Counted from the first letter of the stretch, positions 53,311-63,900 are shown. The stretch is 64,000 bases of DNA from Salisaeta longa DSM 21114 (GCF_000419585.1 NZ_ATTH01000001.1:1758005-1822004); one strand, 5' to 3'. Notes: a model not told the origin generated them from the letters alone. Made by a program: numbers and translations.

Positions 53311-54846
53311 CTAGAAGAAGCCCATTGCGTTCTTATCGTAGCTGATGAGCATGTTTTTGGTCTGGCGGTAGTGGTTGAGCATCATCTTGTGGTTCTCGCG
53401 CCCAAATCCGCTCTTCTTGTAGCCGCCAAAGGCTGCATGGGCCGGATACAAGTGGTAGCAGTTCACCCACACGCGGCCCGCTTTAATCGCACGCGGCACC
53501 TGGTACAGCTGGTGCGCATCGCGCGTCCACACGCCGGCGCCAAGGCCGTAGAGGGTTTCGTTGGAAATCTCGATGGCCTCCGCCTCGTCTTTGAACGTCG
53601 TCAGGCTCGTCACCGGCCCAAAGATCTCTTCCTGAAACACGCGCATCTGGTTGTGCCCCTTAAAGATCGTGGGTTCGATGTAGTAGCCCTTATTGACGGG
53701 CTCGCCATCGCCGCCTGCGGCCACAGCCAAGCCCTTCGCCTTGGCCACCTTGCCGCCTACAAGCACTTCAGCGCCCTCCTGGCGCCCCACCTCAAAGTAG
53801 TTTTTGATCTTCTCGTACTGGTCGTTTGACGCCTGCGCGCCCACCTGCGTTTCGGTGTCTAGCGGGTTGCCCACCCGGATGTTCTTCACCCGGTCGACCA
53901 CCGCCTCCACAAAGTCATCGGCAATGGACTCTTGCACCAGGATGCGGCTCGGGCAGGTGCACACCTCGCCCTGATTCAGCGCAAACATGGCGGCGCCTTC
54001 CAGGCACTTGTCCCAGAACGCATCGTCGGCGTCCATCACGCTCTCAAAGAACACGTTGGGGCTCTTGCCGCCCAGCTCCATCGTCACCGGAATCAAGTTC
54101 TCCGACGCGTACTGCATGACGAGGCGGCCGGTGGTGGTTTCGCCGGTGAACGCCACTTTGGCAATGCGCTCGCTCTTGGCCAGCGGCTTGCCCACCTCGG
54201 GCCCAAAGCCCTGCACAATGTTGAGCACGCCCGGCGGCAGCAGATCCGCCTCGTCAACCAGCTTTATCCACTCCATGATGGAGACCGGCGTTTGCTCGGC
54301 CGGCTTCACCACGGTGCAGTTTCCCGCGGCCAGGGCCGGCGCAATCTTCCAGGCGGCCATCAGGAGGGGGAAGTTCCACGGAATGATTTGCCCCACCACG
54401 CCCAGCGGCTCGGGCACGTGCATGGCTACCGTATCGCTGTCGAGCTCTGCGACGGAGCCCTCTTCAGCGCGAATCACGCCCGCAAAGTACCGGAAGTGAT
54501 CCACCACCAGCGGCAGGTCGGCGTTGAGCGTTTCGCGGATCGGCTTGCCGTTGTCTACCGTGTCGCAGCGCGCGAGAAACTCCAGGTTCTCTTCGGTAAG
54601 ATCGGCAATCTTGTTCAGGATGTTGGCGCGTTCGGTGGCCGAGGTGCTGCCCCATGCCTCGCGGGCGTCGTGCGCCGCATCCAGGGCCCGCGCTACATCG
54701 CTCGCATTCGAGCGCGCCACGCGGCAGTAGTTTTCACCGTCGATGGGCGAGGGGTTGTCGAAGTACTCGCCATCCACCGGGTCCACAAACGCACCACCGA
54801 TGTAGTTGCCATAGGTGTCTTGGAAATTGGGACGATCGTAAATCAT
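53311..54846 (-). CDS. aldehyde dehydrogenase (ExaC/AldB type)
   Basis: NAD(P)-dependent oxidation of acetaldehyde and related aldehydes. The 511 residues carry the cofactor motif [35 protein letters not shown] (Rossmann), the general-base Glu in [13 protein letters not shown] and the nucleophile Cys in [15 protein letters not shown], plus the C-terminal [20 protein letters not shown]. High similarity in pattern to acetaldehyde dehydrogenase AldB/ExaC. ATG at 54846 follows the conserved N-terminus. Transcribed divergently from an AraC regulator; a LacI/cre-like palindrome lies in the shared promoter region. Confidence 0.95.
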   Translation of the reverse strand: MIYDRPNFQDTYGNYIGGAFVDPVDGEYFDNPSPIDGENYCRVARSNASDVARALDAAHDAREAWGSTSATERANILNKIADLTEENLEFLARCDTVDNGKPIRETLNADLPLVVDHFRYFAGVIRAEEGSVAELDSDTVAMHVPEPLGVVGQIIPWNFPLLMAAWKIAPALAAGNCTVVKPAEQTPVSIMEWIKLVDEADLLPPGVLNIVQGFGPEVGKPLAKSERIAKVAFTGETTTGRLVMQYASENLIPVTMELGGKSPNVFFESVMDADDAFWDKCLEGAAMFALNQGEVCTCPSRILVQESIADDFVEAVVDRVKNIRVGNPLDTETQVGAQASNDQYEKIKNYFEVGRQEGAEVLVGGKVAKAKGLAVAAGGDGEPVNKGYYIEPTIFKGHNQMRVFQEEIFGPVTSLTTFKDEAEAIEISNETLYGLGAGVWTRDAHQLYQVPRAIKAGRVWVNCYHLYPAHAAFGGYKKSGFGRENHKMMLNHYRQTKNMLISYDKNAMGFF

Positions 54847-54989
54847 GGGTCGCTCGCTGTCAACAAAAGAAGTACGTGAAGGGACCGAAAGGCTGTGCCG
54901 CGTAGTGGTGGCGGGGCCAACGCCCGGGCCGGCATGGGCCAAGCCCCGCACGTAGGCACACAGCTCTCACGGATCATGATTAGTATAGG

Positions 54990-55000
54990 AAGCGCTTCCA
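54990..55000. promoter_or_regulatory. LacI/cre-like palindrome in the ald-araC region
   Basis: AAGCGCTTCCA, extended palindrome GGAAGCGCTTCC (54988-54999). About 145 bp upstream of the ald start. Identical core to the sites before E1 and ilvE. Confidence 0.55.
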
Positions 55001-55110
55001 TCAATAAACCTTCATATTCTCCCAAAAAGTTGCGCTATTCTCTCAATGCCTAGCGGGCAGCGCGCGGCGCTCTTGTCGCGGGCCCCGGGTTGGGAATCAT
55101 TTGACGGGCG

Positions 55111-55118
55111 AAGCGCTT
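55111..55118. promoter_or_regulatory. second LacI/cre-like site in the ald-araC region
   Basis: GCGAAGCGCTTTCAG, core AAGCGCTT, 50 bp before the araC start. The TTTCA flank is close to the Gram-positive cre consensus. Two sites in one divergent region suggest looping or double control. Confidence 0.45.
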
Positions 55119-55167
55119 TCAGTACTGCACTCCGTGAATTTTTCTTCACCGCCTTCCTCGTGCTCTC

Positions 55168-56103
55168 ATGGAGGCTCTTGCATCCGCTGCGCCCGCCCCC
55201 GGCTCGCTTCAAACACTCGTTGAAAACCGCACGTCGTTCGGCGGCCGCGACATTCAGTTCTCGGTGTACGACACCTACGCCGCGGCGCAGCGGGTGGCCT
55301 TGCGGGCGGCCCATCCGTTGTATTGCGGCATGGTCACCGGAAAAAAGGTGGTGCATCTGCCCGATGCCGATGCGGCCCCGTTCGATTTTTTGCCCGGCGA
55401 GTCGCTCGTTGTGCCGCCCATGGAGACCATCTACATCGACTTTCCGGAAGCGGACGAAACGCCTACCAAGTGCCTTACGCTAGAGATTGACACCGACAAG
55501 GTGCGGCGGCTGGTGGACCGGATGAACGAACAGATGCCCCGCCCTCCCGAGGCCCGTGACTGGTCGGCCGATGAACTGAGCTACTGCCACTTCCAAAACT
55601 CGAACGGCATCGAGCGGGTGCTGCTGTCGCTCCTTTCCCTCTTTACCGATGACGAGGCGGGCCCTCACCGCGACACACTCATCGACCTGAACGCCGCCGA
55701 GTTGGTCATTCGCATGCTGCAGACGAAGTCGCGCGCCCTGCTGTTGTGCAATCCGTCGGAGCACGCCCCACGCCACGGCCTCGCGGCGGCCATTCAGTAC
55801 GCCCGCGACCATCTGGATGCGTCGCTCACGGTCGACGAACTGGCAGCCAAGGCGTGCATGAGCACATCGAGCTTCTACCGTTACTTTCGCAATGAACTGG
55901 GCATGACGCCCGTGCAGTTCCTCACGCGCGAGCGCATGCGGCGCGCCCGAGAGCTCCTGCGCACCACCGACCGCTCGGTAACGGACATCAGCGACGCGGT
56001 GGGCTTTAGCAGCCTCAGCCACTTCATTAGCACGTTCAAGGAGCACGTGGGCACCACGCCAAAGCAGTTTCAACTGCAAAGCACGTCTACACCAACCGCC
56101 TGA
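55168..56103 (+). CDS. AraC-family transcriptional regulator
   Basis: 311 residues. N-terminal AraC-type sensor domain (about 20-190: LPGESLVVPPMETIYIDFPE), then two helix-turn-helix motifs (about 205-305): LTVDELAAKACMSTSSFYRY and VTDISDAVGFSSLSHFISTF, followed by the conserved GTTPKQFQ. Divergent from ald and 321 bp from it, so the probable target is the ald-adhP-DUF779 unit, with an alcohol or aldehyde-derived inducer (inference). Confidence 0.92.
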   Translation: MEALASAAPAPGSLQTLVENRTSFGGRDIQFSVYDTYAAAQRVALRAAHPLYCGMVTGKKVVHLPDADAAPFDFLPGESLVVPPMETIYIDFPEADETPTKCLTLEIDTDKVRRLVDRMNEQMPRPPEARDWSADELSYCHFQNSNGIERVLLSLLSLFTDDEAGPHRDTLIDLNAAELVIRMLQTKSRALLLCNPSEHAPRHGLAAAIQYARDHLDASLTVDELAAKACMSTSSFYRYFRNELGMTPVQFLTRERMRRARELLRTTDRSVTDISDAVGFSSLSHFISTFKEHVGTTPKQFQLQSTSTPTA

Positions 56104-56197
56104 GCATTAGGTCGAAAGCGTTCGGCGGCCGCGCCCTACCGAAGCGCCCTGCGCTGCATTGGAACCCGGCGCCGCTACGGCTCATTGAGCCCATGCT

Positions 56198-56485
56198 ATG
56201 AAACCAACGACCATCTTACAGGAACTCAAGCAGGCCGCCGAGCAGCTGGGCATGGAGGTACGCACCGAGAAAGGCAACTTTCGCGGCGGACGCTGCACCG
56301 TGGCGGGCACACCCGTCATCATGCTCAACAAGCGGCACATGCCAGAAGTGCGGCTGCGTATTTTGGCCGACGCGCTGCGCGATGCGCCGCTCGACACCAT
56401 CTACCTCAAGCCGTCTGTTCGTGATGCACTAGAGGAGGCGTGGGAGCAGCTTGAGACGCCGCCGGAGGCCACGCATGCCCGGTAG
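56198..56485 (+). CDS. small conserved hypothetical protein
   Basis: 95 residues with a helical N-terminus (LQELKQAAEQLGMEVR), GGRCTVAGTPVIMLNKRHMP and helical end. It overlaps the MBL hydrolase start by 11 bp, so the two are translationally coupled. No family name known to me. Confidence 0.6.
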   Translation: MKPTTILQELKQAAEQLGMEVRTEKGNFRGGRCTVAGTPVIMLNKRHMPEVRLRILADALRDAPLDTIYLKPSVRDALEEAWEQLETPPEATHAR

Positions 56486-57275
56486 TCCCACGCTTGACGT
56501 AACCCTCCTGGGCACGGGCACCTCCACCGGCGTGCCCGTGCTGGGGTGCGACTGCCCGGTGTGCACCTCGCCCGACCCAAAAGACACGCGCCTGCGCTGC
56601 GCGGCCTACGTGCGGGCCGGTAGCCTGGGGCTCTTGATCGACACCGGCCCCGATTTTCGTCAACAGGCCCTTACCTACGGCGTGCATCGCCTCGATGCGG
56701 TGTGCTACACGCATCACCACTTCGATCATATCGCGGGCCTCGACGACCTGCGGCCCTATTTCTTTCAAAACCGCACGCCCATGCCGTGCTACGGGCCGCC
56801 GCAAACGGTGGAGATCCTGCGCGAGAAGTACGACTACGTGTTTGGCAGCGCGCCCTACCCCGGGGCGGCCCGTGTGTATCTGGAGGCGGTTGCGGATGCG
56901 TTCTGTGTGGACAGCCGCCACGAAGATGGCGCCGCGGTGCAAGTAACGCCGGTGCCGCTACTGCACGGATCGCTGCCGGTGTACGGCTACCGCGTGGGGC
57001 GGTTTGCCTACCTTACCGACGTGAGCACGATTCCCGAAGACAGCTTTGCGCTGCTGGAAGGCCTGGACGTGCTGGTGCTCGATGCCCTGCGGCCCAAGGC
57101 GCACCCCACGCACCTCTCGTTCGACGAAGCCGTTGCCACGGCCGAGCGCATCGGCGCCACGCAGACGTTTTTCGTGCACATGACGCACAACGTGCGCCAC
57201 GCCGAGCAGAACGCGCGGCTCCCCGCGGGCATCGCGTTGGGCTACGACGGCCTCACCTTCACCATCGACGCGTAA
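56475..57275 (+). CDS. MBL-fold metallohydrolase (PhnP/Rnase Z-like)
   Basis: 266 residues. Metal-binding motif THHHFDHIAGLDDL (HxHxDH, about 75-88), N-terminal VTLLGTGTSTGVPVLGC typical of PhnP/YcbL-like phosphodiesterases, a CxxC pair (GCDCPVC), and later LLHGSLPVYGY and VHMTHNV histidines complete the two-metal site. It probably cleaves a cyclic phosphodiester or nucleotide. aroQ follows 2 bp later. Confidence 0.85.
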   Translation: MPGSPTLDVTLLGTGTSTGVPVLGCDCPVCTSPDPKDTRLRCAAYVRAGSLGLLIDTGPDFRQQALTYGVHRLDAVCYTHHHFDHIAGLDDLRPYFFQNRTPMPCYGPPQTVEILREKYDYVFGSAPYPGAARVYLEAVADAFCVDSRHEDGAAVQVTPVPLLHGSLPVYGYRVGRFAYLTDVSTIPEDSFALLEGLDVLVLDALRPKAHPTHLSFDEAVATAERIGATQTFFVHMTHNVRHAEQNARLPAGIALGYDGLTFTIDA

Positions 57276-57277
57276 CC

Positions 57278-57721
57278 ATGGCCCTTTCCCTGCTTATCCT
57301 CAACGGTCCCAACCTAAACCTGCTGGGCACCCGCGAACCCGACACGTACGGCACCACCACGCTCGGCGACCTGCAGGCGATGCTGGAGGCGGCCTTTCCG
57401 GACGTGCGCTTCCGCTTCGTCCAGTCGAACCACGAGGGCGCCCTTATCGACGCGCTCCACGCCGCCCACCAAGAAGACTATACGGGCGTCGTCTTCAATC
57501 CGGGCGGCTACACGCATACCTCCGTGGCCTTGCGCGACGCCATCGCCGCCATCCAGCCGCCGGTCATCGAGGTGCACCTGTCCAACATCCACGCCCGCGA
57601 GCCTTTCCGGCAGACCTCGCGCACGGCCGGGGCGTGCCGGGGGCAAATTAGCGGATTGGGCGTGGCGGGCTACCGGCTGGCCGTGGACGCGCTCCGGCGC
57701 ATAACCGATGCCGCACGCTGA
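57278..57721 (+). CDS. aroQ: type II 3-dehydroquinate dehydratase
   Basis: Third step of the shikimate pathway. The 147 residues show the nucleophile Tyr in LNLLGTREPDTYGTTTL, the Asn/His loop QSNHEGALIDALHA, NPGGYTHTSVALRDAIAA and the EVHLSNIHAREPFRQTS active-site lid. Canonical dodecamer enzyme length. Preceded immediately by the MBL gene and followed by a GC-rich hairpin. Confidence 0.96.
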   Translation: MALSLLILNGPNLNLLGTREPDTYGTTTLGDLQAMLEAAFPDVRFRFVQSNHEGALIDALHAAHQEDYTGVVFNPGGYTHTSVALRDAIAAIQPPVIEVHLSNIHAREPFRQTSRTAGACRGQISGLGVAGYRLAVDALRRITDAAR

Positions 57722-57722
57722 C

Positions 57723-57740
57723 GCGCCGCCTTCGCGGCGC
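57723..57740 (+). terminator. GC hairpin after aroQ
   Basis: 7-bp perfect stem GCGCCGC/GCGGCGC with tetraloop CTTC, starting at the aroQ stop. Only TGTTTG follows, so termination is likely weak or factor-assisted. Confidence 0.5.
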
Positions 57741-57741
57741 T

Positions 57742-57903
57742 AGGGGCTGTTTGATGAATGGATATTCAGCCGAGACACAGCGGGCGACGTGCAGGAACGG
57801 AGCCCAAACAAGCCCTGTAGCGGCGCTACCGGGCGCGTGCCGCATCCGTTCTGCACAAGATCCGCGAAGAAGCCACAGGCCATGGACATTCTGCCAAACA
57901 GCT
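57742..57903. repeat. possible MITE/IS-end remnant
   Basis: About 160 bp between GCTGTTTG (57746-57753) and CAAACAGC (57895-57902), with a further weak inverted match (GAATGG near the left, CATTC near the right). The interior has no ORF of its own. No copy elsewhere in the window. It lies between the aroQ and xseA 3' ends. Confidence 0.35.
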
Positions 57904-57905
57904 TC

Positions 57906-59102
57906 TTACGCCTGGACCTCGACAACGCGCGTACCATCGGCAAAGCGTAGCGTAAGGCGTGTGCCCGGTTCGGCCGCCGCAGCCGTAGGCACCACCGTGC
58001 CGTCTCGTTGCACCAGCGCGTAGCCGCGCCGCAGCGGCGCCTCGGGATCGAGGCTGCGCAGCTGTTGCTGCAATGTGGCCACCCGCTGCCGGCGCTCGCG
58101 CACCATCGCACGGCCGGCCCGCTGCAAGCGATCCACCAGATGATCGAGGCGCTGCTGCGCGTTGTGCAGCCGCGTGACGGGGCTGTGGAACGCGCGCGAT
58201 TGCACCAGGCGCTCCACCGCGCCGCGGGCCGTGCGCACCCGGTCGTGCACGTTGGCGCGCATCCGTTGGTGCAAGCCCCGCACCTGCTCACGGAGCTCCT
58301 GCTGATCGGGCACCGCAATCTCGGCCGCCATCGAGGGCGTTGCCGCGCGCGCATCGGCCACAAAGTCGGCAATGGAGACGTCCGTTTCGTGCCCCACCGC
58401 GCTGATGATGGGCACCGTCGCCTCGGCAATGGCGCGCGCCACCCCCTCTTCGTTGAACGCCCACAGGTCTTCCGTCGAGCCGCCGCCGCGGCCCACAAGG
58501 AGAACGTCTGGCCGCCGGGCATCGCTAGCGGGGAGGGCGTCGAACCGCCGGATGGCGCGGGCGATGGCCGTGGGCGCCTCGGTTCCTTGGACGGGCACCG
58601 GGCAGAGCACCACCTGCGCCAGCGGATAGCGCCGCTGTAGCACCGTGCGCATGTCGTGGAAGGCCGCGCCGCTTCCGGAGGTGACAATACCCACGGTATG
58701 CGGGAACGACGGCAACGACTGCTTCCGCTCCGCCGCAAACAATCCTTCGGCCTTTAGCGTCGCCTTGAGCTGCTCAAACGCAGCTTGCTGTGCGCCGCGT
58801 CCGGCGGGCTTCATCACCTGCACCATCAGCTGCAGTTGCCCGCGCTTCTCGTAGATGCCTGCCGCGGCGCGCACCTGCACCCGGTCGCCATCGGACGGCT
58901 CAAACGGCAGATGCCGCACCCGGTAGCGCCACATCACGCATTGGATTTGGGCCGCGTCGTCTTTCAGCGTGAAGTAGCAATGCCCCGAAGCGGCGCGGTT
59001 AACATTCGAAAGCTCGCCAGCCACCCACACGTCGCCGTAGTGCGCTTCAACGAGCCCATGCAGCTTGCTTGTTAGGGCCTGCACCGACCATACGTCACCC
59101 AT
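57906..59102 (-). CDS. xseA: exodeoxyribonuclease VII large subunit
   Basis: Catalytic subunit of a single-strand exonuclease that degrades ssDNA in both directions. 398 residues: OB-fold N-terminal domain (WVAGELSNVNRAASGHCYFT), catalytic domain with GIVTSGSGAAFHDM, LVGRGGGSTEDLWAFNEE, SAVGHETDVSIADFVADARA (all diagnostic) and a long coiled-coil C-terminus ending RRGYALVQRDG. The upstream in-frame codon at 59138 is TTG, so the ATG at 59102 is preferred. xseB is not adjacent. Confidence 0.94.
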   Translation of the reverse strand: MGDVWSVQALTSKLHGLVEAHYGDVWVAGELSNVNRAASGHCYFTLKDDAAQIQCVMWRYRVRHLPFEPSDGDRVQVRAAAGIYEKRGQLQLMVQVMKPAGRGAQQAAFEQLKATLKAEGLFAAERKQSLPSFPHTVGIVTSGSGAAFHDMRTVLQRRYPLAQVVLCPVPVQGTEAPTAIARAIRRFDALPASDARRPDVLLVGRGGGSTEDLWAFNEEGVARAIAEATVPIISAVGHETDVSIADFVADARAATPSMAAEIAVPDQQELREQVRGLHQRMRANVHDRVRTARGAVERLVQSRAFHSPVTRLHNAQQRLDHLVDRLQRAGRAMVRERRQRVATLQQQLRSLDPEAPLRRGYALVQRDGTVVPTAAAAEPGTRLTLRFADGTRVVEVQA

Positions 59103-59200
59103 GCGCTCGCCTGCAACTATCGATTGGGGAAGGGACAATGCGCTGTCTGAACATCCTTCGGGGCGCCCGGCCGGGCAGCCGCAAACGCCTCAGACAACGC

Positions 59201-59602
59201 CTAGCGCACTGCGACGCACGAGATTTCTACGCGGGCGCCGCGCGGCAGCGAGGCCACCTCTACCGCCACACGCGCCGGCGGCGTCTCGTTGAAGTAGCGG
59301 GCGTACACCTCATTCACCTGCGCGTAATCGTTAATGTCGGTGAGGTAAACGGTGCAGCGGACCGCGTTTTCGTAGGTCATGCTTGCCGCGTTAAGCACGG
59401 CGCCCACATTGTCAAGCACGCGCTTGGTTTCTTCTTCCACCGAGCCCTCGATCATGCTATCCGTTTCGGGATCGATGGCAATTTGCCCGGACACAAACAG
59501 CGTGTGGTCAACCAGAACGCCCTGGCTGTAGGGCCCAATGGCTGCGGGCGCGAGCGGCGTCTTGACGGTGGTGCGCGTTGCGGAAGTAGAAGGCTCAGTC
59601 AT
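59201..59602 (-). CDS. ridA: RidA-family enamine/imine deaminase
   Basis: Trimeric YjgF/RidA protein that hydrolyses reactive 2-aminoacrylate-type imines released by PLP enzymes. The 133 residues contain GPYSQGVLVDHTLFVSGQIA, AASMTYENAVRCTVYLTDIN and the substrate-binding Arg in PPARVAVEVASLPRGARVEI. The N-terminus is slightly longer than usual. Confidence 0.93.
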   Translation of the reverse strand: MTEPSTSATRTTVKTPLAPAAIGPYSQGVLVDHTLFVSGQIAIDPETDSMIEGSVEEETKRVLDNVGAVLNAASMTYENAVRCTVYLTDINDYAQVNEVYARYFNETPPARVAVEVASLPRGARVEISCVAVR

Positions 59603-59726
59603 GGGCGCACGGGAAGGCCAAAAAAAGACGGATGGTTACCCATAACATCTTGGATCCTACGCCCGGGCACAAGCGAATTCTATCTAAAGAGCATGCCGCG
59701 GTGCAGCCTGGGCGCGGCCCGTGCCG

Positions 59727-60848
59727 TCAGGGCAGAAACACGGTGGTACGCAGGCCCACCTCGCCGCCCGTTACGTCGCCAATGGAAACGCCCACATGCG
59801 GGGCAAGGCCCCACCGATCACTGACGCGCCACGTCCACCGCAGCTGCGCATGGCCGTAGGTCTGTGCAGGCAACACAATCGACGCATCGTAGTGGGCGCC
59901 GCGCAGCAAGACGCGCCCATACATGCCGTACTGAAAGCGGTGGCGATACGCCACATGCACCTGCCCGTGCGAGGGCAACACCCGCTCGGGCGCAAGAGCC
60001 GACACGCCCGATCCATCCTGGCGCTGCAGCTCGCCTTGGGCGCGGTACCGGTAAAAGCCCACCACCGCCAGCCGGTCGAAGGCAAACGTGTGCTCGTACC
60101 GGAGCGCAAGCGTCCACTGGTTGCCCGGCGAAAAATACGGCTGCTCGTTGGCCGTGTCGGTGGCGTACGTCGAAAAGCTCCCATCCACTGACAGGACATC
60201 CGACCGCGAGAGCTGTAGGTCGCCGCCTAGGGTTGCGGTAAACACGTCGCCGGGGTCGTACGTCCCCGCCATTTGTCGGAAGGGGGTGTAGGGCCCAAGG
60301 TAGCGGTACGAAGCGCCGAGCCCAAGCACGAAGCGCGCGCCCAGCGGAACGGCCCACGCCACACGAGGCGTAAGGCCCCACCCTTGCCCAAACGCTGTCA
60401 CCCGGAAGCCATACGGCCCCTGGCTGAGACGCCCGAGGGCCTGTAGCTCTGCCAAATCCCACTGCTTGGTGCCCACCGGCACGTCGACCGCTACTGTAGA
60501 AAGCACGCTGCCCGGGACGTCTTCATACACGTAGGTGGCCCCGAGTTGCACGTTGGAAAAGCCTTGCACGTTGGCCGGCGCTCCGGTCACGGCAGCCCCT
60601 GCCAGCCGTGCACGCACCTGCCACTGCGGCGTGAGCGGCGCCACCGCCTCCAGCTCTGTACTCCACTGCGTAAACGACTGCCCGGCAACCTCGTACTGTT
60701 GCAGCACCGGGCGCACATGCACGCGATACCGTTGCACCCGGCTGCCCAATTGCTCGGCCTGGCCCATGGCCACGAGCGGGGCCACAAGGAGCAGGAGTGC
60801 GGCCCACGTTGCGACGCACCATATCCGGAACGGCGTGTTTCCATTCAT
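59727..60848 (-). CDS. outer-membrane beta-barrel-like protein, unknown
   Basis: 373 residues. Signal peptide (about residues 9-29, ATWAALLLLVAPLVAMG). The mature part consists of alternating aromatic/polar strands (LGATYVYEDVPGSVLST, FVLGLGASYRYLGPYTPF and HAQLRWTWRVSDRWGLAPHV) and ends GLRTTVFLP with a terminal hydrophobic residue, consistent with a small outer-membrane barrel. No named family. It sits 53 bp from the giant surface-protein gene on the same strand. Confidence 0.65.
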   Translation of the reverse strand: MNGNTPFRIWCVATWAALLLLVAPLVAMGQAEQLGSRVQRYRVHVRPVLQQYEVAGQSFTQWSTELEAVAPLTPQWQVRARLAGAAVTGAPANVQGFSNVQLGATYVYEDVPGSVLSTVAVDVPVGTKQWDLAELQALGRLSQGPYGFRVTAFGQGWGLTPRVAWAVPLGARFVLGLGASYRYLGPYTPFRQMAGTYDPGDVFTATLGGDLQLSRSDVLSVDGSFSTYATDTANEQPYFSPGNQWTLALRYEHTFAFDRLAVVGFYRYRAQGELQRQDGSGVSALAPERVLPSHGQVHVAYRHRFQYGMYGRVLLRGAHYDASIVLPAQTYGHAQLRWTWRVSDRWGLAPHVGVSIGDVTGGEVGLRTTVFLP

Positions 60849-60901
60849 GGGGTAAGCGCGAGAGAATGCGCGACCTATGTGTGCAGCGTGCATCATGCGT
60901 C

Positions 60902-63900
60902 TTAGCGTACCAGGGTCATCTTGCGCGTGGCCACGAAGTCACCGGCCGTAATGCGGTAGAAGTACACCCCGCTTCCCACCAGCTGCCCGTGCTGGTTCCG
61001 GCCGTCCCACCGCACCACGTGGCGTCCGGCTGCTTTTTCTCCGAGCGTCATCCACCGGACGCGCTGCCCCAGGATGTTGTAGATGGCCACGCGTACGGAG
61101 CGTTTTTCTTTGAGCGTAAAGGGAAGCGCCGTGCCCTCCTCAAACGGATTCGGGTAGTTGGGCTTGAGGCGGTTTTTGAAGGCGCGCAGCGGTATGCCTT
61201 CGCTTTTTTGCTGTGCAAAGGCCTTGGTGCCCACAATCACGCGCAGGCGGCGGGTGGTCTGCCGCGGCGTGAGCGTAATTTCGATGGATCCATTGTCGAC
61301 GGGGATAAAGGCGCGCTTGTCGAGATCCAACACGTAGCGTTTAAATCCGTCGGGGCGGTTGCCTTGCGGCGTAAGCTGCAAGCGAACGGTGTTGGTTGTA
61401 GGGAGCCGCGTCGCGCTATGGGTCGACACGCGCAGGTCCCACACGCGCCCGGCGGGGCTGGGCGGCTGATAGCTGGCTGCGAGCGCGTGGTCGCCACTCA
61501 CGATTGACGTACGAACATGCGGCGTGCCAATGCTCGGGGCCTTGGCACGATCGTAGGCATCGTAGCTTTGGGCGGCCCCCTCCATAAGGCCCAGCTGCAC
61601 CGGCTGATCGGACACGCCGCGCGCGGGCCACTGCGTGGTGACCTGCAACGCATACGCGGCCTGCTCTTTCTTCGCGCGGGCATTGGCCGGTGCAGGTGCC
61701 CCGGGCGAGGCCGCTTTCGCCGGCAGGGTAATGCGCACCGGGCGCTGGGTGGGGTTGTACACAAAGTAGCCATTCCAGGGCTGCAGCACCGCACGGTCGT
61801 AGCGATACTGGCCGTCGGCGTATCCCACCGGTGCGCCAAGGGCTTCCGCACCGGCAACGTCGGCCCAGGCAACAGGGAACGGGTACGGCACGGCAATCTG
61901 GCTCCACCCCGGCGGCAGCACGCGCGTTACGCGGCTCGTGTCGCCCGCGGTGGACCGGCCGGCATCTACATCGAACGAGCGCCCATCTTTTGTAATGAGC
62001 CATACGGCCCGCCCCGGCGGTAATGCTTCAATGGACCGATAGGCCCGGTACGATTCTGCTTCTGGATCCCATGCCAGCACGCGCCACGTCTCGGGGTCGG
62101 CCGTGCCGTAGTCGTCTTCAAATATGCCTTGAATGCTTGAGTCGCGCGGGGCGACGGGCACCGAGACCATCGCGTACGTCTCCGGACGGAACGGACCGGG
62201 GGCTTGCAACGGGGCTTCGAACTGCGTGGGCAGCACGGCCGGATTGTCCCGCGATGCGGCAACGCCCCCACGAGGCCAGGCGAGCGTATCCTGGGCCGTG
62301 CGGAGCACCACGTATGCCTCCACGCCGCGTATGGTCACCGCGCTATCCGGCAACGGTGCGGTCCAGCGCCCTTCCCCCGCTCCCGTGAGCGGCTGGCGCG
62401 TGAAGGCCGACGCGCCCACGGGCCGATACAACAGTGCCTGTTCGCTTGGCACGAATCCACCGGCAACGGTCACCGCCAAAGTCCCGCCCTGCCCCGCCAC
62501 CAAAGGAGTGGTGGGCGCCACGTCGATGCCGGCCACCTGAGCCGTAAGCGGTACCTGCGCCGTATCGATCGGTGTAGCGATTGTAAGCAGCTCGCTGTAC
62601 GTGCCAGGCGCTGATGCTTCGAACGCCAGACGAACGTCGCGCGTCGCGTTGGCCGACAGGGTTTGCTCGCCCGTGTCCTCCACGATCGCAAACGCGCTCC
62701 CCGTAAGTTGCACGTCGTCGATGGAAAGCGTGCCGGTCCCGCTGTTAGCAATGGTGATAGTTGACACCGGGGCCTGTGCGTCGACGATGAAGGCCCCCAA
62801 CCCGACCGAGTCGGGCGAAACCGCAAGTATCGGATTGGGCGTCGTAAAGGCGGTTGGGGCACTCGACACGGAGCCCGCCGCATTATCGGCCCGGACACGC
62901 ACCTCGTACGCTACGCCCGGCACTAAATTCGCAGCCGTAGCGCTGACATCCACCGGCGCAGTGCCCGAAATGGGACTCTGATCCGCCGGTATCTCGGTGG
63001 TCGTTCCACCGCCGTCTACCACGAACGTTATCGTCGTGGTCTCCTCGTTCGGATTGACCGAGGCGCTGAACTGCGCGCCCGTGCGCTCCACGTTCGAGAC
63101 CACCGGCGGATCGGTGATCGTTGCTGCATCCGGTACGCTCGTTACCTCCAGCTGCATCGTAGACGAGGCCGTCTTGCTGCCGTCGCTCACCTCAACCGTA
63201 ATCTGCGTGGACCCAAACTCATCAGGAGCCGGGGTGACGGTGATCGTGCGGTCGGTTCCACTGCCCCCAAAGGTGATGCTGCTGGGCGGGGCGAGATTCG
63301 TGTCTTCACTGGTAGCCGTCACCGTCAGGTCGCCCGCGGGCGTCTCCGCGTCGCCAATGGTAAACGCAATGGGTCCCGTTGTCCCGTCTTCCGGAATTGT
63401 CTTATCGGGAATCGCAGAAATCGTCGGCGCGTCATTCGTGCCCGTTACCGTCACGGTCACGGTTGCTTCGCCAGACACCGCTCCGCTTTTGTCTGCGACC
63501 GTGTACGTGAAGGTATCGGTACCGCTGAATTCGGAAGCCGGGGTGTACGTGACCGTTCCGGTCTGGCTATCAACAGTGGTTGTGCCATTCGACGGCCCGC
63601 TCTGTACCGCCACCGTAGATGTATCAATAATGCCGGCAAGGCCGCTCCCCGCTTCGCTGTCGTTCGCCAGCACGTCGATGGCGATCGGCGTCTCTTCTGG
63701 CGTCGTTGCGTTATCGTCAGCTACAGTGGGCGGAATGTTAGGGGTATCGAACGTTAAAGCAGTACTTGTCGTCGCCCGCGCACCGTCGTCTGCCGTTAGG
63801 GTGACCTCGTAGGTGGTGCTTGGCGTGAGGCCCGTAACATCAGCGCTTACCGCCACCGAATCGGTACCGGCGAGCGGCGATTGGGCGGCCGTGACGGTCT

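Larger units (their letters stand above)
54847..55167. other. ald-araC divergent promoter region
   Basis: 321 bp. Contains two AAGCGCTT-cored palindromes listed separately, and AT-rich tracts near 54975-55025. No gene seen. Confidence 0.6.

Noticed and set aside
56702-57721. 339-residue protein ending in AroQ
   Set aside because: The upstream 190 residues are a shadow of the MBL hydrolase frame. The AroQ ATG at 57278 begins directly at the conserved N-terminus.
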